Notes: generated from the letters alone by a model not told the origin. DNA of 64,000 bases from Cohnella cholangitidis (GCF_014107495.1 NZ_CP041969.1:2443501-2507500), one strand, 5' to 3'; shown: positions 48,793 through 58,127, numbered from the stretch's first letter. Made by a program: numbers and translations.

Positions 48793-49704
48793 GTGGCGGA
48801 TAGGCATCATTCGGGAATTGTGGCGATCTGGATTAGTCTGATAAGCAACATCGTTCTTACCATCATGAAAATCGGAGCCGGCCTTGTTCTGGCAAGCCCC
48901 GTCCTCCTCGCGGACGGAGTCCACAACGCCGGGGATATTATCGCGACCGTAGCCGCGCTCACTTCCTCCATGGTTTCCAAGAAGCCGGCCGACGAGGATC
49001 ATCCCTATGGCCACGGCAAAGCGGAAGTCGTGGCGTCCGCTTTCGTGGCGATCGTCCTCGTGCTCGCCGCCTTCTGGATCGGCTTCCAGTCGATCGGAGC
49101 GTTGTTCGAGCCGCCTGGAGAAGAAAGTTGGTTAGCATTATGCGCAGCGGCGATCTCCCTGGTCTGGAAGCAAATCCTCTATCTCTATACGATCAAAATC
49201 GGCAAAGCGACGAATAGCAAAAGCGTGCTGGCCACCGCATACGATCACCTTGCCGACGTGTATGCCTCCCTTGCCGCCGTCATCGGAATCGGGCTCGGAT
49301 TGCTTGGCGACTACCTTCATTGGGAGTGGGCCGCCTACGGCGATCCGATCGCCGGAATCATCGTTTCCTTGCTCGTGCTCAAACTTGCCTTCGAGATGGG
49401 CCGCGAAGCCATCGACATCTTGATGGAACACAACGTCGACGCGGAGAAGATCGCCCACTACGAAGATTTGCTCCGCACGGACGACAACGTCAAGAGAATC
49501 GATCGGGTACGCGCCCGCGAGCACGGCCACTACATCATCGTCGATATTCGCATAGGCATTCGCAACGATTTCACCATCCAACAAGGGCACGACATCAGCA
49601 AACAACTCAAAAAGCTCATCATGGACTTCGACCCCGACGTCGTCGAGGTCATGATCCATCTTAACCCTTGGGAGCCCGGCGAACACGAACTAGCCGCTAG
49701 GTAA
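48793..49704 (+). CDS. Cation diffusion facilitator transporter
   Basis: Proton-coupled divalent metal exporter (Zn, Co, Fe or Mn), 303 aa, with six transmembrane helices. Metal-site signatures are LLADGVHNAGDIIA (helix II) and TAYDHLADVYASLAAV (helix V); the C-terminal cytoplasmic domain shows REHGHYIIVDIRIGI. The GTG start has AAGGGG upstream; a longer frame from 48664 would translate through the terminator and is rejected. The ion cannot be predicted. Confidence 0.9.
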   Translation: MADRHHSGIVAIWISLISNIVLTIMKIGAGLVLASPVLLADGVHNAGDIIATVAALTSSMVSKKPADEDHPYGHGKAEVVASAFVAIVLVLAAFWIGFQSIGALFEPPGEESWLALCAAAISLVWKQILYLYTIKIGKATNSKSVLATAYDHLADVYASLAAVIGIGLGLLGDYLHWEWAAYGDPIAGIIVSLLVLKLAFEMGREAIDILMEHNVDAEKIAHYEDLLRTDDNVKRIDRVRAREHGHYIIVDIRIGIRNDFTIQQGHDISKQLKKLIMDFDPDVVEVMIHLNPWEPGEHELAAR

Positions 49705-49749
49705 ACGACGCTCCCTTCGGCCGCGCCGAACCCTTCCGCGCCAACAAAT

Positions 49750-49799
49750 AGAAAAAAGAGCAAGGGGTCCGGTCGGGCGGCCCCCTGCTCTTTTTTTCT
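49750..49799. terminator. Bidirectional terminator between the CDF gene and qoxD
   Basis: AGAAAAAAGAGCA...GGGG / CCCCCTGCTCTTTTTTTCT arms provide T runs in both directions, between convergent genes. Confidence 0.9.
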
Positions 49800-49810
49800 A
49801 TTGCAATAGA

Positions 49811-50140
49811 CTATGCGACTTTATTATAAGTCATGATCCAAATCGAACCGGCCACGATCGTCAGCACGATAATCAACCCGAGAATTAGCACCATCAAGTT
49901 GTACCGCGGCTTGCCCTCTTCCTTCAAATGCATGAAGTAAAACAACTGCACGACGAACTGCAAGATTGCCGATCCCAGCAGGACGACGGTTGCCGCCGTC
50001 CCCTCCAGCATGTCGTTCAGAACGATGATCAGCGGAATCGCGGTCAAGACGAGCGAGAAGACGAATCCAATGACATAAGACTTAAGCGAACCATGCGATT
50101 CATGAGCCTCATGCGTGTCGTGCCCCGAATGCTGCGCCAT
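49811..50140 (-). CDS. qoxD: Quinol oxidase aa3 subunit IV
   Basis: Small membrane subunit of the aa3-type menaquinol oxidase, 109 aa with three helices (YVIGFVFSLVLTAIPLIIVL; ATVVLLGSAILQFVVQLFYFMHL; VLILGLIIVLTIVAGSIWIM). The His-rich N-terminus (AQHSGHDTHEAHESHG) is typical. It is the last gene of qoxABCD, separated by one base from qoxC. Confidence 0.9.
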   Translation of the reverse strand: MAQHSGHDTHEAHESHGSLKSYVIGFVFSLVLTAIPLIIVLNDMLEGTAATVVLLGSAILQFVVQLFYFMHLKEEGKPRYNLMVLILGLIIVLTIVAGSIWIMTYNKVA

Positions 50141-50141
50141 C

Positions 50142-50771
50142 TTACATCACCTCCATCAGGTATACGATCGTAAAGACGAAGATCCATACGACATCGAGAA
50201 AATGCCAGTAAAGGCTAACGACATTCACTTTGCGCCGTGTGACGGAGTTAATGCCGTGACGGCTTAACTGTATCATGATAGCGATCATCCAGACGAGACC
50301 GATCGATACGTGAAGTCCATGCGTACCTACAAGCGTATAGAATGCCGACCAGAACGCGCTCGTGGAAATCGCCGCGCCTTCATGTACCAGCGTTACGAAT
50401 TCCGTAATTTCAAGAGTAATAAAAGAAGCCCCGAGCAGCACGGTTACGATCAACCATCCGATCAATCCTTTGCGATCGCCTCTGTTCATCGACAGAACGG
50501 CCAATCCGCTCGTGAAGCTGCTTGTCAGCAAGATGAAAGTCTCGGCGATTACGCCGGGCATCTCGAACAAATCCGCCCCCGTAAGCCCGCCGGCCGTACT
50601 ATCGCTTAGCACGACGAAAGTCGCGAACAAGGTACCGAACAGAATACAGTCCGTAATCAGGAATATCCAGAAGCCCATCATACGGAGCCCTTCAAGATCG
50701 TGATGCTCCTCATGCCCATGCTGGGCGTCATGAGACGGAGCGGAAATAATAGGTTTTCCCGAACTCGCCAT
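50142..50771 (-). CDS. qoxC: Quinol oxidase aa3 subunit III
   Basis: Haem-copper oxidase subunit III, 209 aa with five helices. Conserved GTHGLHVSIGLVWMI and LYWHFLDVVWIFVFTIVYL are visible, and the N-terminus is polar. The ATG overlaps the qoxB stop by one base. It supports assembly and oxygen access to subunit I. Confidence 0.93.
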   Translation of the reverse strand: MASSGKPIISAPSHDAQHGHEEHHDLEGLRMMGFWIFLITDCILFGTLFATFVVLSDSTAGGLTGADLFEMPGVIAETFILLTSSFTSGLAVLSMNRGDRKGLIGWLIVTVLLGASFITLEITEFVTLVHEGAAISTSAFWSAFYTLVGTHGLHVSIGLVWMIAIMIQLSRHGINSVTRRKVNVVSLYWHFLDVVWIFVFTIVYLMEVM

Positions 50772-52741
50772 TAGATAACCCTCCTTGCCGCCGCTTCCGT
50801 GCGTTTGATTTCATCGACCGGGATATAATAATCGGTCTTATAGTTGAACGAGTGAGCGAGCATGCATACGACTACGCCGATAAGTCCCGGAATGGCCATC
50901 CACAGCCAATCGAACACGAACCCGAATCCCGCGACGAAGAAGAAAGCCGACATAATGAACGGAATTCCCGAGTTTTTCGGCATATGAATCGGTTCGATCT
51001 TAGGCTGCGGTTTAGGCGCGCCCCCTTGCGCGATGCGCTGCTTCTCTTCCCAGAACGAGTCTTTCTCGTCCGCTCTAGGCAACGTAGCGAAGTTATACAT
51101 CGGAGCCGGCGACGGAATGGACCATTCGAGCGTCCTGCCATCCCAAGGATCTCCCGTCGTGTCGCGTTCCATGAATTTGATGCTGTGCAAGATTTGCCAT
51201 ACTTGGAACAGGAAGCCGATCCCCATCAAGAAACCGCCGATCGTCGAGGTCAGGTTGAGCTCGTACCAGCCTTTGTCCCACCCATAGGTGCTTACGCGGC
51301 GAGTCATCCCCATCAAACCAAGGACGTATTGCGGCATGAAGCAAACGTAGAATCCGATGTTCCAGAACCAGAAAGCCCATTTGCCGATTTTTTCGTTCAG
51401 TTTGAATCCGAACACTTTAGGCCACCAGTAGTACAATCCGGCGAAATACCCGAACGCGACTCCGCCAATAAGTACTTGATGGAAGTGGGCGATAAGGAAG
51501 TAGCTGTTATGGAACTGGAAGTCCGCCGGCGCGACCGATAGCAATACGCCGGTCATCCCCCCGACTACGAAACAAGGAATGAATCCGATCATCCAGAGCA
51601 TCGGAGTCGGGAAAGATAATCGGCCGCGATACATCGTGAACAGCCAGTTAAACACCTTGACCCCGGTCGGTATGGCGATAATCATCGTCGTGACCGCGAA
51701 GAACGCATTGACGTTCGCTCCGGATCCCATCGTGAAGAAGTGATGGGCCCAGGTAAAGAACGAAGCGATGCTTATGCTCATGAGAGCGAACACCATCGAC
51801 TTATATCCGAACAGCCTTTTCTTCGAGAAAGTGGCCACGACTTCCGAGAAAATCCCGAACGCCGGCAAAATAACGATATAAACCTCCGGATGACCCCACA
51901 TCCAGATCAAGTTGATGTACATCATCGGATTTCCGCCGGCATCCAACGTAAAGAAGTGAGCGCCTAGATAACGGTCGATAAATAAAAGCGCCAATGTGAT
52001 GGTCAAAATCGGGAAAGCTAGAATAATCGTCAAACAGCTCGAAAGCACCGACCAAGTGAACATCGGCATTTTCATCAGCTTCATGCCGGGAGCGCGCATT
52101 TTGAGAATCGTAACGATAAAGTTGATCCCCGTCATCAAGCTCCCGATCCCCGAAATTTGAATCCCCCAAATGTAGAAATCCTGTCCTACGCCGGGGCTAT
52201 GGGATAACTCGGAGAGCGGAGGATAAGCGAGCCAACCCGCGTCCGGAGAGCCTCCGATGACGAACGATACGTTGAACAGCATCGCCCCGAAGAAGAACAA
52301 CCAAAAGCTAAGCGAGTTCAGGAACGGGAACGCGACGTCCCTCGCCCCGATTTGCAGCGGAATAACCAAGTTGAACAACCCGAACATAAGCGGCATCGCC
52401 ATGAACAAGATCATGATGACCCCGTGCGTCGTAAAGATTTGGTTATAGTGTTCCGGAGACAGGAATTCCATATCCGGTACCGCTAGCTGCGTACGCATGA
52501 GGAGAGCATCGACTCCGCCGCGGAAAAGCATCAGCAACGAAGCGATTACGTACATGATCCCGATTTTCTTATGATCGACGGTCGTCAACCAATCTTTCCA
52601 CAGCCACGTCCATTTTTTGAAATAGGTTAATGCGGCAACGACCGCAATGAGAGTGAGCGCGATGGAAACGTCGGCTCCATAGATGAGCGGATCGCCCGTT
52701 ACGAAAAACTCCGAGGCGAAATCCTTAATATTGTCCCACAT
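50771..52741 (-). CDS. qoxB: Quinol oxidase aa3 subunit I
   Basis: Catalytic subunit that reduces oxygen at the haem a3-CuB site, 656 aa with about fifteen helices. The binuclear-centre motifs are WGHPEVYIVILPAFGI, ASFFTWAHHFFTMG and FLIAHFHQVLIGG; FTTHGVIMILFM carries a haem ligand. Sequence and length match Bacillus QoxB and the quinol-oxidising clade, rather than cytochrome-c oxidase CtaD. It is 20 bases after qoxA. Confidence 0.95.
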   Translation of the reverse strand: MWDNIKDFASEFFVTGDPLIYGADVSIALTLIAVVAALTYFKKWTWLWKDWLTTVDHKKIGIMYVIASLLMLFRGGVDALLMRTQLAVPDMEFLSPEHYNQIFTTHGVIMILFMAMPLMFGLFNLVIPLQIGARDVAFPFLNSLSFWLFFFGAMLFNVSFVIGGSPDAGWLAYPPLSELSHSPGVGQDFYIWGIQISGIGSLMTGINFIVTILKMRAPGMKLMKMPMFTWSVLSSCLTIILAFPILTITLALLFIDRYLGAHFFTLDAGGNPMMYINLIWMWGHPEVYIVILPAFGIFSEVVATFSKKRLFGYKSMVFALMSISIASFFTWAHHFFTMGSGANVNAFFAVTTMIIAIPTGVKVFNWLFTMYRGRLSFPTPMLWMIGFIPCFVVGGMTGVLLSVAPADFQFHNSYFLIAHFHQVLIGGVAFGYFAGLYYWWPKVFGFKLNEKIGKWAFWFWNIGFYVCFMPQYVLGLMGMTRRVSTYGWDKGWYELNLTSTIGGFLMGIGFLFQVWQILHSIKFMERDTTGDPWDGRTLEWSIPSPAPMYNFATLPRADEKDSFWEEKQRIAQGGAPKPQPKIEPIHMPKNSGIPFIMSAFFFVAGFGFVFDWLWMAIPGLIGVVVCMLAHSFNYKTDYYIPVDEIKRTEAAARRVI

Positions 52742-52761
52742 GCCGGCACCATCCTTTCTGC

Positions 52762-53742
52762 TTATTCATGGCCCATATGGCCTTCGTGATTCGACGACGC
52801 TTCGGCATTCTCGTGTTCATGCCCGGCCGCGCCCTCGTCTTTCTTGTCGCCCGCGCTATCGGAAGGTTCGGCATGACCCGAACCATGATTGTTGTGCGCA
52901 CCGTATTTATTGACGATCTTCTCGAACAGCCCCTCCGGTATCGACGAGAACGTCTCTACTTCAGACACGCCCGGAATGGCCAACTGCTCATATCCCTCCG
53001 TCGTAAGCGCAGGAGACGAATCTTTGACCTGCTGCACCCACGCATCGAATTCCTCTTGCGATGTCGCCTTCGCCGTGAATTCCATCTTGCCGAAATCGCG
53101 TCCGCTGAAGTTGGCGCCCATGCCCATGTACGAACCAGGCTCTTCGGCGATAAGATGAAGCTTCATCGCCATGCCGGACATGGTATAGATCTGTCCGCCG
53201 AGCTGCGGAATCCAGAAGGAGTTCATCGGAGCATCCGAAGTAAGCTGGAATTGCACCGGCACGTCTTCGGGGAATTGAATGTAATTGACCGTTGCGATCC
53301 CCTGCTCCGGATATTGGAACAACCATTTCCAGTCGAGCGAGGTGACTTGGATGACGATCGGTTTAGCCTCATGCTCCAACGGTTTGGACGGCTCAAGCAT
53401 ATGCGTATATTTAATCGTTATTGCTCCAAGAATCACGATGATAATAATAGGAACGCCCCACCAGATCGTTTCCAGCTTCGTGCTATGCTCCCATTCAGGC
53501 TCGTACTTGGTCGCTTTCTTGGAATTGTGACGATATTTCCATACAATATAGAAGGTAAGAATCAATACCGGCACGATTACGACCAAACAAAGTACCGTAG
53601 AGATAATAATCAGATCCAATTGATGTTTGCCGATTTCGCCTTTCGGATTCAGCACGAGAATCTTATCCGCGCAGCCCGTCATGAGTATTGTCATCGCGAT
53701 CAGCGATAGAGCTGCCGTTAGGCGCCGAAGCCCTTTCTTCAT
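52762..53742 (-). CDS. qoxA: Quinol oxidase aa3 subunit II, histidine-rich C-terminal tail
   Basis: Lipoprotein subunit II, 326 aa. The signal peptide and lipobox MTGC come first, then two helices (LIIISTVLCLVVIVPVLILTFYIVW; PIIIIVILGAITI) and a cupredoxin domain (YPEQGIATVNYIQFPEDVPVQF, MNSFWIPQLGGQIYTMSGM). The Cys pair and other CuA ligands of cytochrome-c oxidases are missing (GANFSGRDFGKMEF), so quinol is the donor. The ATG at 53742 (MKKGLRRL) has GGGGGAG upstream. The last 45 residues are rich in His, Glu and Gly. Confidence 0.93.
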   Translation of the reverse strand: MKKGLRRLTAALSLIAMTILMTGCADKILVLNPKGEIGKHQLDLIIISTVLCLVVIVPVLILTFYIVWKYRHNSKKATKYEPEWEHSTKLETIWWGVPIIIIVILGAITIKYTHMLEPSKPLEHEAKPIVIQVTSLDWKWLFQYPEQGIATVNYIQFPEDVPVQFQLTSDAPMNSFWIPQLGGQIYTMSGMAMKLHLIAEEPGSYMGMGANFSGRDFGKMEFTAKATSQEEFDAWVQQVKDSSPALTTEGYEQLAIPGVSEVETFSSIPEGLFEKIVNKYGAHNNHGSGHAEPSDSAGDKKDEGAAGHEHENAEASSNHEGHMGHE

Positions 53743-54040
53743 TTCCATCTCCCCCATCTTCTTGCTACTCGACATTACCCGCGAATCATGTCGGATTACC
53801 AGCCGCCCATGAATAACGAATTGCAGTATTCCTTTGATGCATTCAACATATCAGAAATCGAAGTGATGTTCCGCACAGTTAACAAAGGAGACAAATAAAC
53901 GTTGAAAATTCGCAATACATTGTTCACCGTTTAGACGAATTGTGAATTTTATTACATACTGACCGGCAAAAACGACACAAAAAAAGGGAAGCCCGCCCAA
54001 GCCCCCCCCTTTTTTTTCTCTTCGCTTACTTTTCCGCACG
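53743..54040. other. Upstream region of qoxA and spacer to the small membrane gene
   Basis: Contains an A7GGG...CCCTTTTTTTT dyad (53979-54017) that could terminate transcription in either direction, and an AT-rich TTGTGAAT/ATTCACAA region (53938-53948 and neighbours) of the type found near redox-controlled promoters. No confident -35/-10 pair for qoxA could be assigned. Confidence 0.4.
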
Positions 54041-54082
54041 AAAAAACCGCCTCGACAGAACAACGCGTTCTGCAAGGCGGTT
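54041..54082 (-). terminator. Terminator after the small membrane gene
   Basis: Minus-strand AACCGCCTTGCAGAAC / GTTCTGTCGAGGCGGTT stem followed by TTTT, 20 bases beyond the stop. Confidence 0.85.
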
Positions 54083-54102
54083 ATTTCATCGCAATATATG
54101 AC

Positions 54103-54339
54103 TTAGGCCATTTCTTCCGTAGCGGTTGCCTGGGAATTCTCTTGATTCTTCTGCATCAGCGGAGCGATGACGCCGAACAGCATGATTTGGCTGCCGCCGA
54201 TCAGAAATCCGATACCGACCATCAAACCGAGGTTGCGGTCGTTAAACTGCGCGATGTTCAAAAGACAGCACAGAATGCCAACTCCAAGAACGATCATAGC
54301 TACCCATTTCAACATGCGAGACATTTCTTTATTTTTCAT
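54103..54339 (-). CDS. Small two-helix membrane protein of unknown function
   Basis: 78 aa with two hydrophobic helices (MLKWVAMIVLGVGILCCLLNIAQF and GLMVGIGFLIGGSQIMLFGVIAPL) and a polar tail. The start MKNKEMSRM follows GGAAGGGG; upstream in-frame codons rejected. Monocistronic upstream of qoxA, with a terminator between them. No family recognised. Confidence 0.75.
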   Translation of the reverse strand: MKNKEMSRMLKWVAMIVLGVGILCCLLNIAQFNDRNLGLMVGIGFLIGGSQIMLFGVIAPLMQKNQENSQATATEEMA

Positions 54340-54477
54340 GAGGCAAAACCCCTTCCGTGAAAGCGCTATATGTGAACATTTTATCACAGACTTGTGACAA
54401 ATCAAAGACTAAATTCACATGTTCGACAAAATTAGGCACGACTTCGCTTAAAGTCGCCTGCGCTCCACGGAAAGGAG

Positions 54478-55959
54478 TCACTTATCCGAAGCGGCGGCCG
54501 CTGACGCCCCGGCCTCGGTTTGCTCCGCAGCTGGAGACGAGGACGGCGACGGGGATGCTTCCCCGGCAGTCGCTTTGGCTTTGGCCTCTTTCTCGCTTTC
54601 TTCCGTCAGCATCTGTTGACCTTTCGTCTGCAAACGATCAAGCGCCTCCGAGATGGTCGTCTTCCCGTCCTTAACACTCTGAAACTCTTGCTGTGTCAGC
54701 CCATCGAATTTCATGTAGAACTGTTGCGGAATCTTATCGAAATCCTTGTACATATTGTTCTGAGCCGGCTTCAAGCTATAGAAAGCTTCCATATGCAGCC
54801 CGTCTCCGTTGTCGAGATACTTCGTCCTCGTCGGGAAGCTGCCGTTCTGAAGTTTCGATGTCACCCGCGCGTAGTCGTCGCCGTTAATATAGCTTACGAA
54901 TTTCCATGCCGCATCGGCGTTGGCGGTATTCGCGTCGATCGCGAAAATCTGGTTAAGCGACATATACGTGCTTTCGTCCGGAGTCTGCGGGTTAACCGGA
55001 ACCGTAACGAGATCCCAATTTTGCACGCCTTTGCCTTTGTCTTTAAGTACGTTCTTCGCTTCTTTGATCTGGTTCATTAAATAACTGCCTTCCATGACCA
55101 TAGCAACCTTGCCGCCGATGAACGGATCTCTCAAGAGATAGTCTTCATAGGAAGACGATCCTCCGTTCATCTGATTCGGATCTTCAACGTATAACGACCC
55201 GGATTTAAGCGCCGTGTTCGCCGTCTCGAAAGCCGTTTTCCAAGAATCGGAATTGATCATTAATTGCATGGACGACGGTTTAATGTAAGTTAACCCTTGC
55301 GACGATCCGATCATCATTCCGAGCTGGTAGAGGTCCGACTGGTAACCTACTTTCAAGCCGTAGACCCGATCGTCCTTCGAGCCGGTCGTCGGGAACCTCG
55401 CCGCGAGCTGCAACAGTTTCTCCCAACTCATTCGATCCTCGGGTAGCGTGACGCCATGCTTGGCAAACAAATCCTTGTTGTAGTAGATCGCCTGGCTGTA
55501 AAATTCCGGAACCAATCCGTACAGGATTCCATCGCTTTGCTGCTTGATGTACTCGATAACTCCCGGAGCGAAGCCCTCCAAATCATACTTATCTTTCTTG
55601 ATAAAGGATTCCAGGTTGTACAGCTTGCCTTCGCTCGACATCCGGGAGTATTCGTCCGTACTGAGCATAAGAACGTCCGGCTTCTCCTGGGCAATAAACT
55701 CCTGTATCGCTTTCTGCATGTCTTTGCCTTCTTCGTAAGGAACGCTCTGCGTGGAGACCACTTCAATCTCGATATTCGGATATAGCGTGGAGAACAACAT
55801 ACCGTATTGTTGATAGAAACTTCTTTCATCGTAATGCATGACTTTAAGAGAGGTTTTGACGTTTTCCTTCGATTCGTTCCCGCCCGCGCTGCAACCGGCG
55901 AGCAAACCCACTAACATTACCGACACTATCATCATGTAAACAAACCTATTGGAACGCAT
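54478..55959 (-). CDS. Extracellular solute-binding lipoprotein (family 1, sugar-type)
   Basis: Substrate-binding protein of an ABC importer, 493 aa. The signal peptide ends at LLAGC; the fold segments ALKSGSLYVEDPN, GGKVAMVMEGSYLMNQIKEAK, WDLVTVPVNPQTPDE and ADAAWKFVSYINGDDYARVTSKLQNGSFPTR are family-typical. A C-terminal Ala/Ser/Glu-rich tail is unusual. No permease or ATPase gene is adjacent, so it is an orphan. TACAAT lies upstream (about 56053-56058) without a good -35. Confidence 0.88.
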   Translation of the reverse strand: MRSNRFVYMMIVSVMLVGLLAGCSAGGNESKENVKTSLKVMHYDERSFYQQYGMLFSTLYPNIEIEVVSTQSVPYEEGKDMQKAIQEFIAQEKPDVLMLSTDEYSRMSSEGKLYNLESFIKKDKYDLEGFAPGVIEYIKQQSDGILYGLVPEFYSQAIYYNKDLFAKHGVTLPEDRMSWEKLLQLAARFPTTGSKDDRVYGLKVGYQSDLYQLGMMIGSSQGLTYIKPSSMQLMINSDSWKTAFETANTALKSGSLYVEDPNQMNGGSSSYEDYLLRDPFIGGKVAMVMEGSYLMNQIKEAKNVLKDKGKGVQNWDLVTVPVNPQTPDESTYMSLNQIFAIDANTANADAAWKFVSYINGDDYARVTSKLQNGSFPTRTKYLDNGDGLHMEAFYSLKPAQNNMYKDFDKIPQQFYMKFDGLTQQEFQSVKDGKTTISEALDRLQTKGQQMLTEESEKEAKAKATAGEASPSPSSSPAAEQTEAGASAAAASDK

Positions 55960-56150
55960 ATGTACACATCCTTAATCATTTGTTGTTGATCGATCCTGAA
56001 AAATAAGTCTCGCAAACCTCCTTTTCCCTAAAATCAGCCAAAAGGTTTACATATTGTACCATGAAAGGGAACGGAAGTTTCTTAAGATAACCTTAACAAT
56101 CCATTAAGCGGAACAATTTAGGCGCCGCGCTAAGGATTAATATTTTTCAA

Positions 56151-56224
56151 ACAGTACCTTGCATTATTCAGTACCGTGTGTTAAATTATAGCAGAAGCAG
56201 CTATTATCCATTATTCAGTACTGA
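56151..56224 (+). promoter_or_regulatory. PadR promoter with repeated operator-like boxes
   Basis: TTGCAT (56159) and TAAATT/TTATAG about 17-19 bases on form a promoter. The word CATTATTCAGTAC occurs twice (56162-56174 and 56209-56221), ACAGTAC once more (56151-56157), and the second copy extends to the perfect palindrome TCAGTACTGA (56215-56224). The boxes bracket the -35/-10 region, as expected for PadR autorepression. Confidence 0.6.
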
Positions 56225-56264
56225 GTAAACCATACAAAAACAGTTACAGATCGGAGGAAGTACC

Positions 56265-56636
56265 GTGGACATTAACACCCAATTCAAAAAAGGCGTGCTT
56301 GAACTGTGCGTGCTCGTGCTCATTCAAAAAAACGACCGTTACGGGTATGAGCTTGCAGAAGCGGTTTCGCAGCACATCGAAGTCGCGGAAGGCGCCCTGT
56401 ACCCCCTTCTCCGCAAACTCGTCAAAGACGGCTATTGCACCACCTACCTGCAGGAGTCGAGCGAAGGCCCTCCTCGGAAGTATTACAAACTGACCCCCGA
56501 AGGGGCGTTATACTCGCAAAAATTAATCGTAGCCTGGAACGACTTCGTGCGGAACGTAGCCAACTTGATCGAACAGGCGAGTTCCAGAGCCAATCTTGAC
56601 CGTTTCATGTTTGCCCCCGCCTTAAGTCGGGGTTAA
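56265..56636 (+). CDS. PadR-family transcriptional regulator
   Basis: Phenolic-acid-type or envelope-responsive repressor, 123 aa. The winged helix (LIQKNDRYGYELAEAVSQHIEVAEGALYPLLRKLVKDG, about residues 19-58) and PRKYYKLTPEG are typical. The GTG start has GGAGGAAG upstream. It is followed by DUF1700 and DUF4097 genes, the standard PadR-HAAS-DUF4097 cassette. Confidence 0.93.
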   Translation: MDINTQFKKGVLELCVLVLIQKNDRYGYELAEAVSQHIEVAEGALYPLLRKLVKDGYCTTYLQESSEGPPRKYYKLTPEGALYSQKLIVAWNDFVRNVANLIEQASSRANLDRFMFAPALSRG

Positions 56637-56709
56637 ACATCAACTCCCGTCGGTTATCGCGCGGATAGCACTTAAGCTAAAATGAACGAAAGGAAAGGGA
56701 GATTATTCC

Positions 56710-57258
56710 ATGAATAAACAGGAATTTATCGCAACGCTTCAACATTACCTCTCAGCGTTGCCAGCGGAAGAACGAAACGAATTGTTGCGCGATTACGAAG
56801 CGCATTTCATTTACGGCCAGCAGCACGGCAAATCGGAAGACGAGATCGCTAGAGAGCTAGGAGATCCGCTGGCGCTGGCGAGAGAAGTCGTCGGCCCCGA
56901 TTTTCTGCCGCCTCCGCCTTGGACCCCTTCACGCCGGGACACTCCACGGACTATCGCAGTGACGATTATGCTCTTCTTTACGAATCTCATATTCGCGGTT
57001 CCGGTCTTCGCCTTGCTGTGGTCCGTTTTCGCCGCTTTCTGCGCGGCCGCGATCGCGGGACTGATCTCGCCGATCGCCTTGGCGTTGGAACAAATCCTGT
57101 ACAACGAATACACGAATCTTAAATTGTTTCTCGCGATCGGAATGCTCGGAATCGGCATGCTCATGGCCGCTTGGACGCGCACGATCGGCAAGTGGCTTAT
57201 CCTAATCACCGCGAAATACGACCAATGGAACGTCAATACATGGAAAGGAAGATCGTAA
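56710..57258 (+). CDS. DUF1700 (HAAS) membrane protein
   Basis: 182 aa. An N-terminal HAAS signalling domain (LSALPAEERNELLRDYEAHFIYG...DEIARELGDPLALAREV, residues about 13-60) is followed by three hydrophobic helices (IMLFFTNLIFAVPVFALLW; FCAAAIAGLISPIALAL; LAIGMLGIGMLMAAW). It lies two bases before the DUF4097 gene and downstream of PadR. The cassette is thought to monitor the envelope. Confidence 0.9.
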   Translation: MNKQEFIATLQHYLSALPAEERNELLRDYEAHFIYGQQHGKSEDEIARELGDPLALAREVVGPDFLPPPPWTPSRRDTPRTIAVTIMLFFTNLIFAVPVFALLWSVFAAFCAAAIAGLISPIALALEQILYNEYTNLKLFLAIGMLGIGMLMAAWTRTIGKWLILITAKYDQWNVNTWKGRS

Positions 57259-57260
57259 TC

Positions 57261-58127
57261 ATGAAAAAACTGTGGTACATCGCCGCATTTTGCCTCATCC
57301 TAATAGGAGCCGCGGGAGCGCTCAGCTACGATTGGAATTCGCATGACAAAAACCTCCACGCGTTCGAGAAGACATGGACCTTCTCTCCGACGGAGCTGCG
57401 TAACCTGGACATCGAAAGCGACTATGACGTCGTTGTTACGTTCACGAAAAGCAGCGACGGCCAAAACTCCATTCAACTTAACGGCCGAGGCACGGAGAAG
57501 ATGATCGAGAAAGCGAAATCAACCGAGATTACGAACCAGAGTCTTGAGCTGGATCTGACCCGCACGCCCAAAAAATACATTAACTTCTTCGACTTTAGCT
57601 TCGCCGAAGCCAAAGAGGAGCTCGTCATCTCCGTAACGGACGATACCCTTCTAGAGTCGCTGAAGATCGAGCTCGATTCCGGAAATATCGACATCACCGA
57701 TGCGGCATTAGCCCGCATATCGGAAGCGGATTTGTCGGCGGACTCCGGCAACGTTTATCTTAACCGGTTCAAGAGCGACAAGCTGAATATCGACGTCGAT
57801 TCCGGGAATATCAACGGCAGCGAAGTGACGGCGAGCGTATCGGCTTCCGCGGACTCCGGCAACATCAAGCTCGAGAAAATGACGGGGCCTAGCAATCTAT
57901 CCGTCGATTCGGGTTCGATTAAATTGTATAAGCTGGACACGGCCAATACGGACATTACCGCGGACTCCGGCAACGTCTACGTTCAGGTTCCATCCCATTT
58001 TGCGGGATTCTACGATTTGAAGGTCGACTCCGGGAACATTAAAGCTCCGGAATCGACAAGACAAACGACGGATTACGTAAAAGTCAGGGCGGACAGCGGG
58101 AATATTAAAATCGAGCAGCAACAGTAA
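57261..58127 (+). CDS. DUF4097-family beta-solenoid protein
   Basis: 288 aa with an N-terminal signal anchor (LWYIAAFCLILIGAAGAL). From about residue 135 to the end, eight copies of a roughly 20-residue unit built around DSGN/DSGS (for example LDSGNIDITD, ADSGNVYLNR, ADSGNIKIEQ) suggest a right-handed beta ladder outside the membrane. The start MKKLWYIA is chosen because it follows the preceding stop by two bases and GGAAAGGAAG. The last gene of the PadR cassette. Confidence 0.9.
   Translation: MKKLWYIAAFCLILIGAAGALSYDWNSHDKNLHAFEKTWTFSPTELRNLDIESDYDVVVTFTKSSDGQNSIQLNGRGTEKMIEKAKSTEITNQSLELDLTRTPKKYINFFDFSFAEAKEELVISVTDDTLLESLKIELDSGNIDITDAALARISEADLSADSGNVYLNRFKSDKLNIDVDSGNINGSEVTASVSASADSGNIKLEKMTGPSNLSVDSGSIKLYKLDTANTDITADSGNVYVQVPSHFAGFYDLKVDSGNIKAPESTRQTTDYVKVRADSGNIKIEQQQ

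Noticed and set aside
52768-53709. 313-codon frame opposite qoxA
   Set aside because: It mirrors qoxA, is rich in Arg/His from antisense codons, and lacks a start signal.
52762-53742. Cytochrome c oxidase subunit II (CtaC)
   Set aside because: The CuA cysteines and haem c domain are absent; a quinol oxidase subunit fits better.
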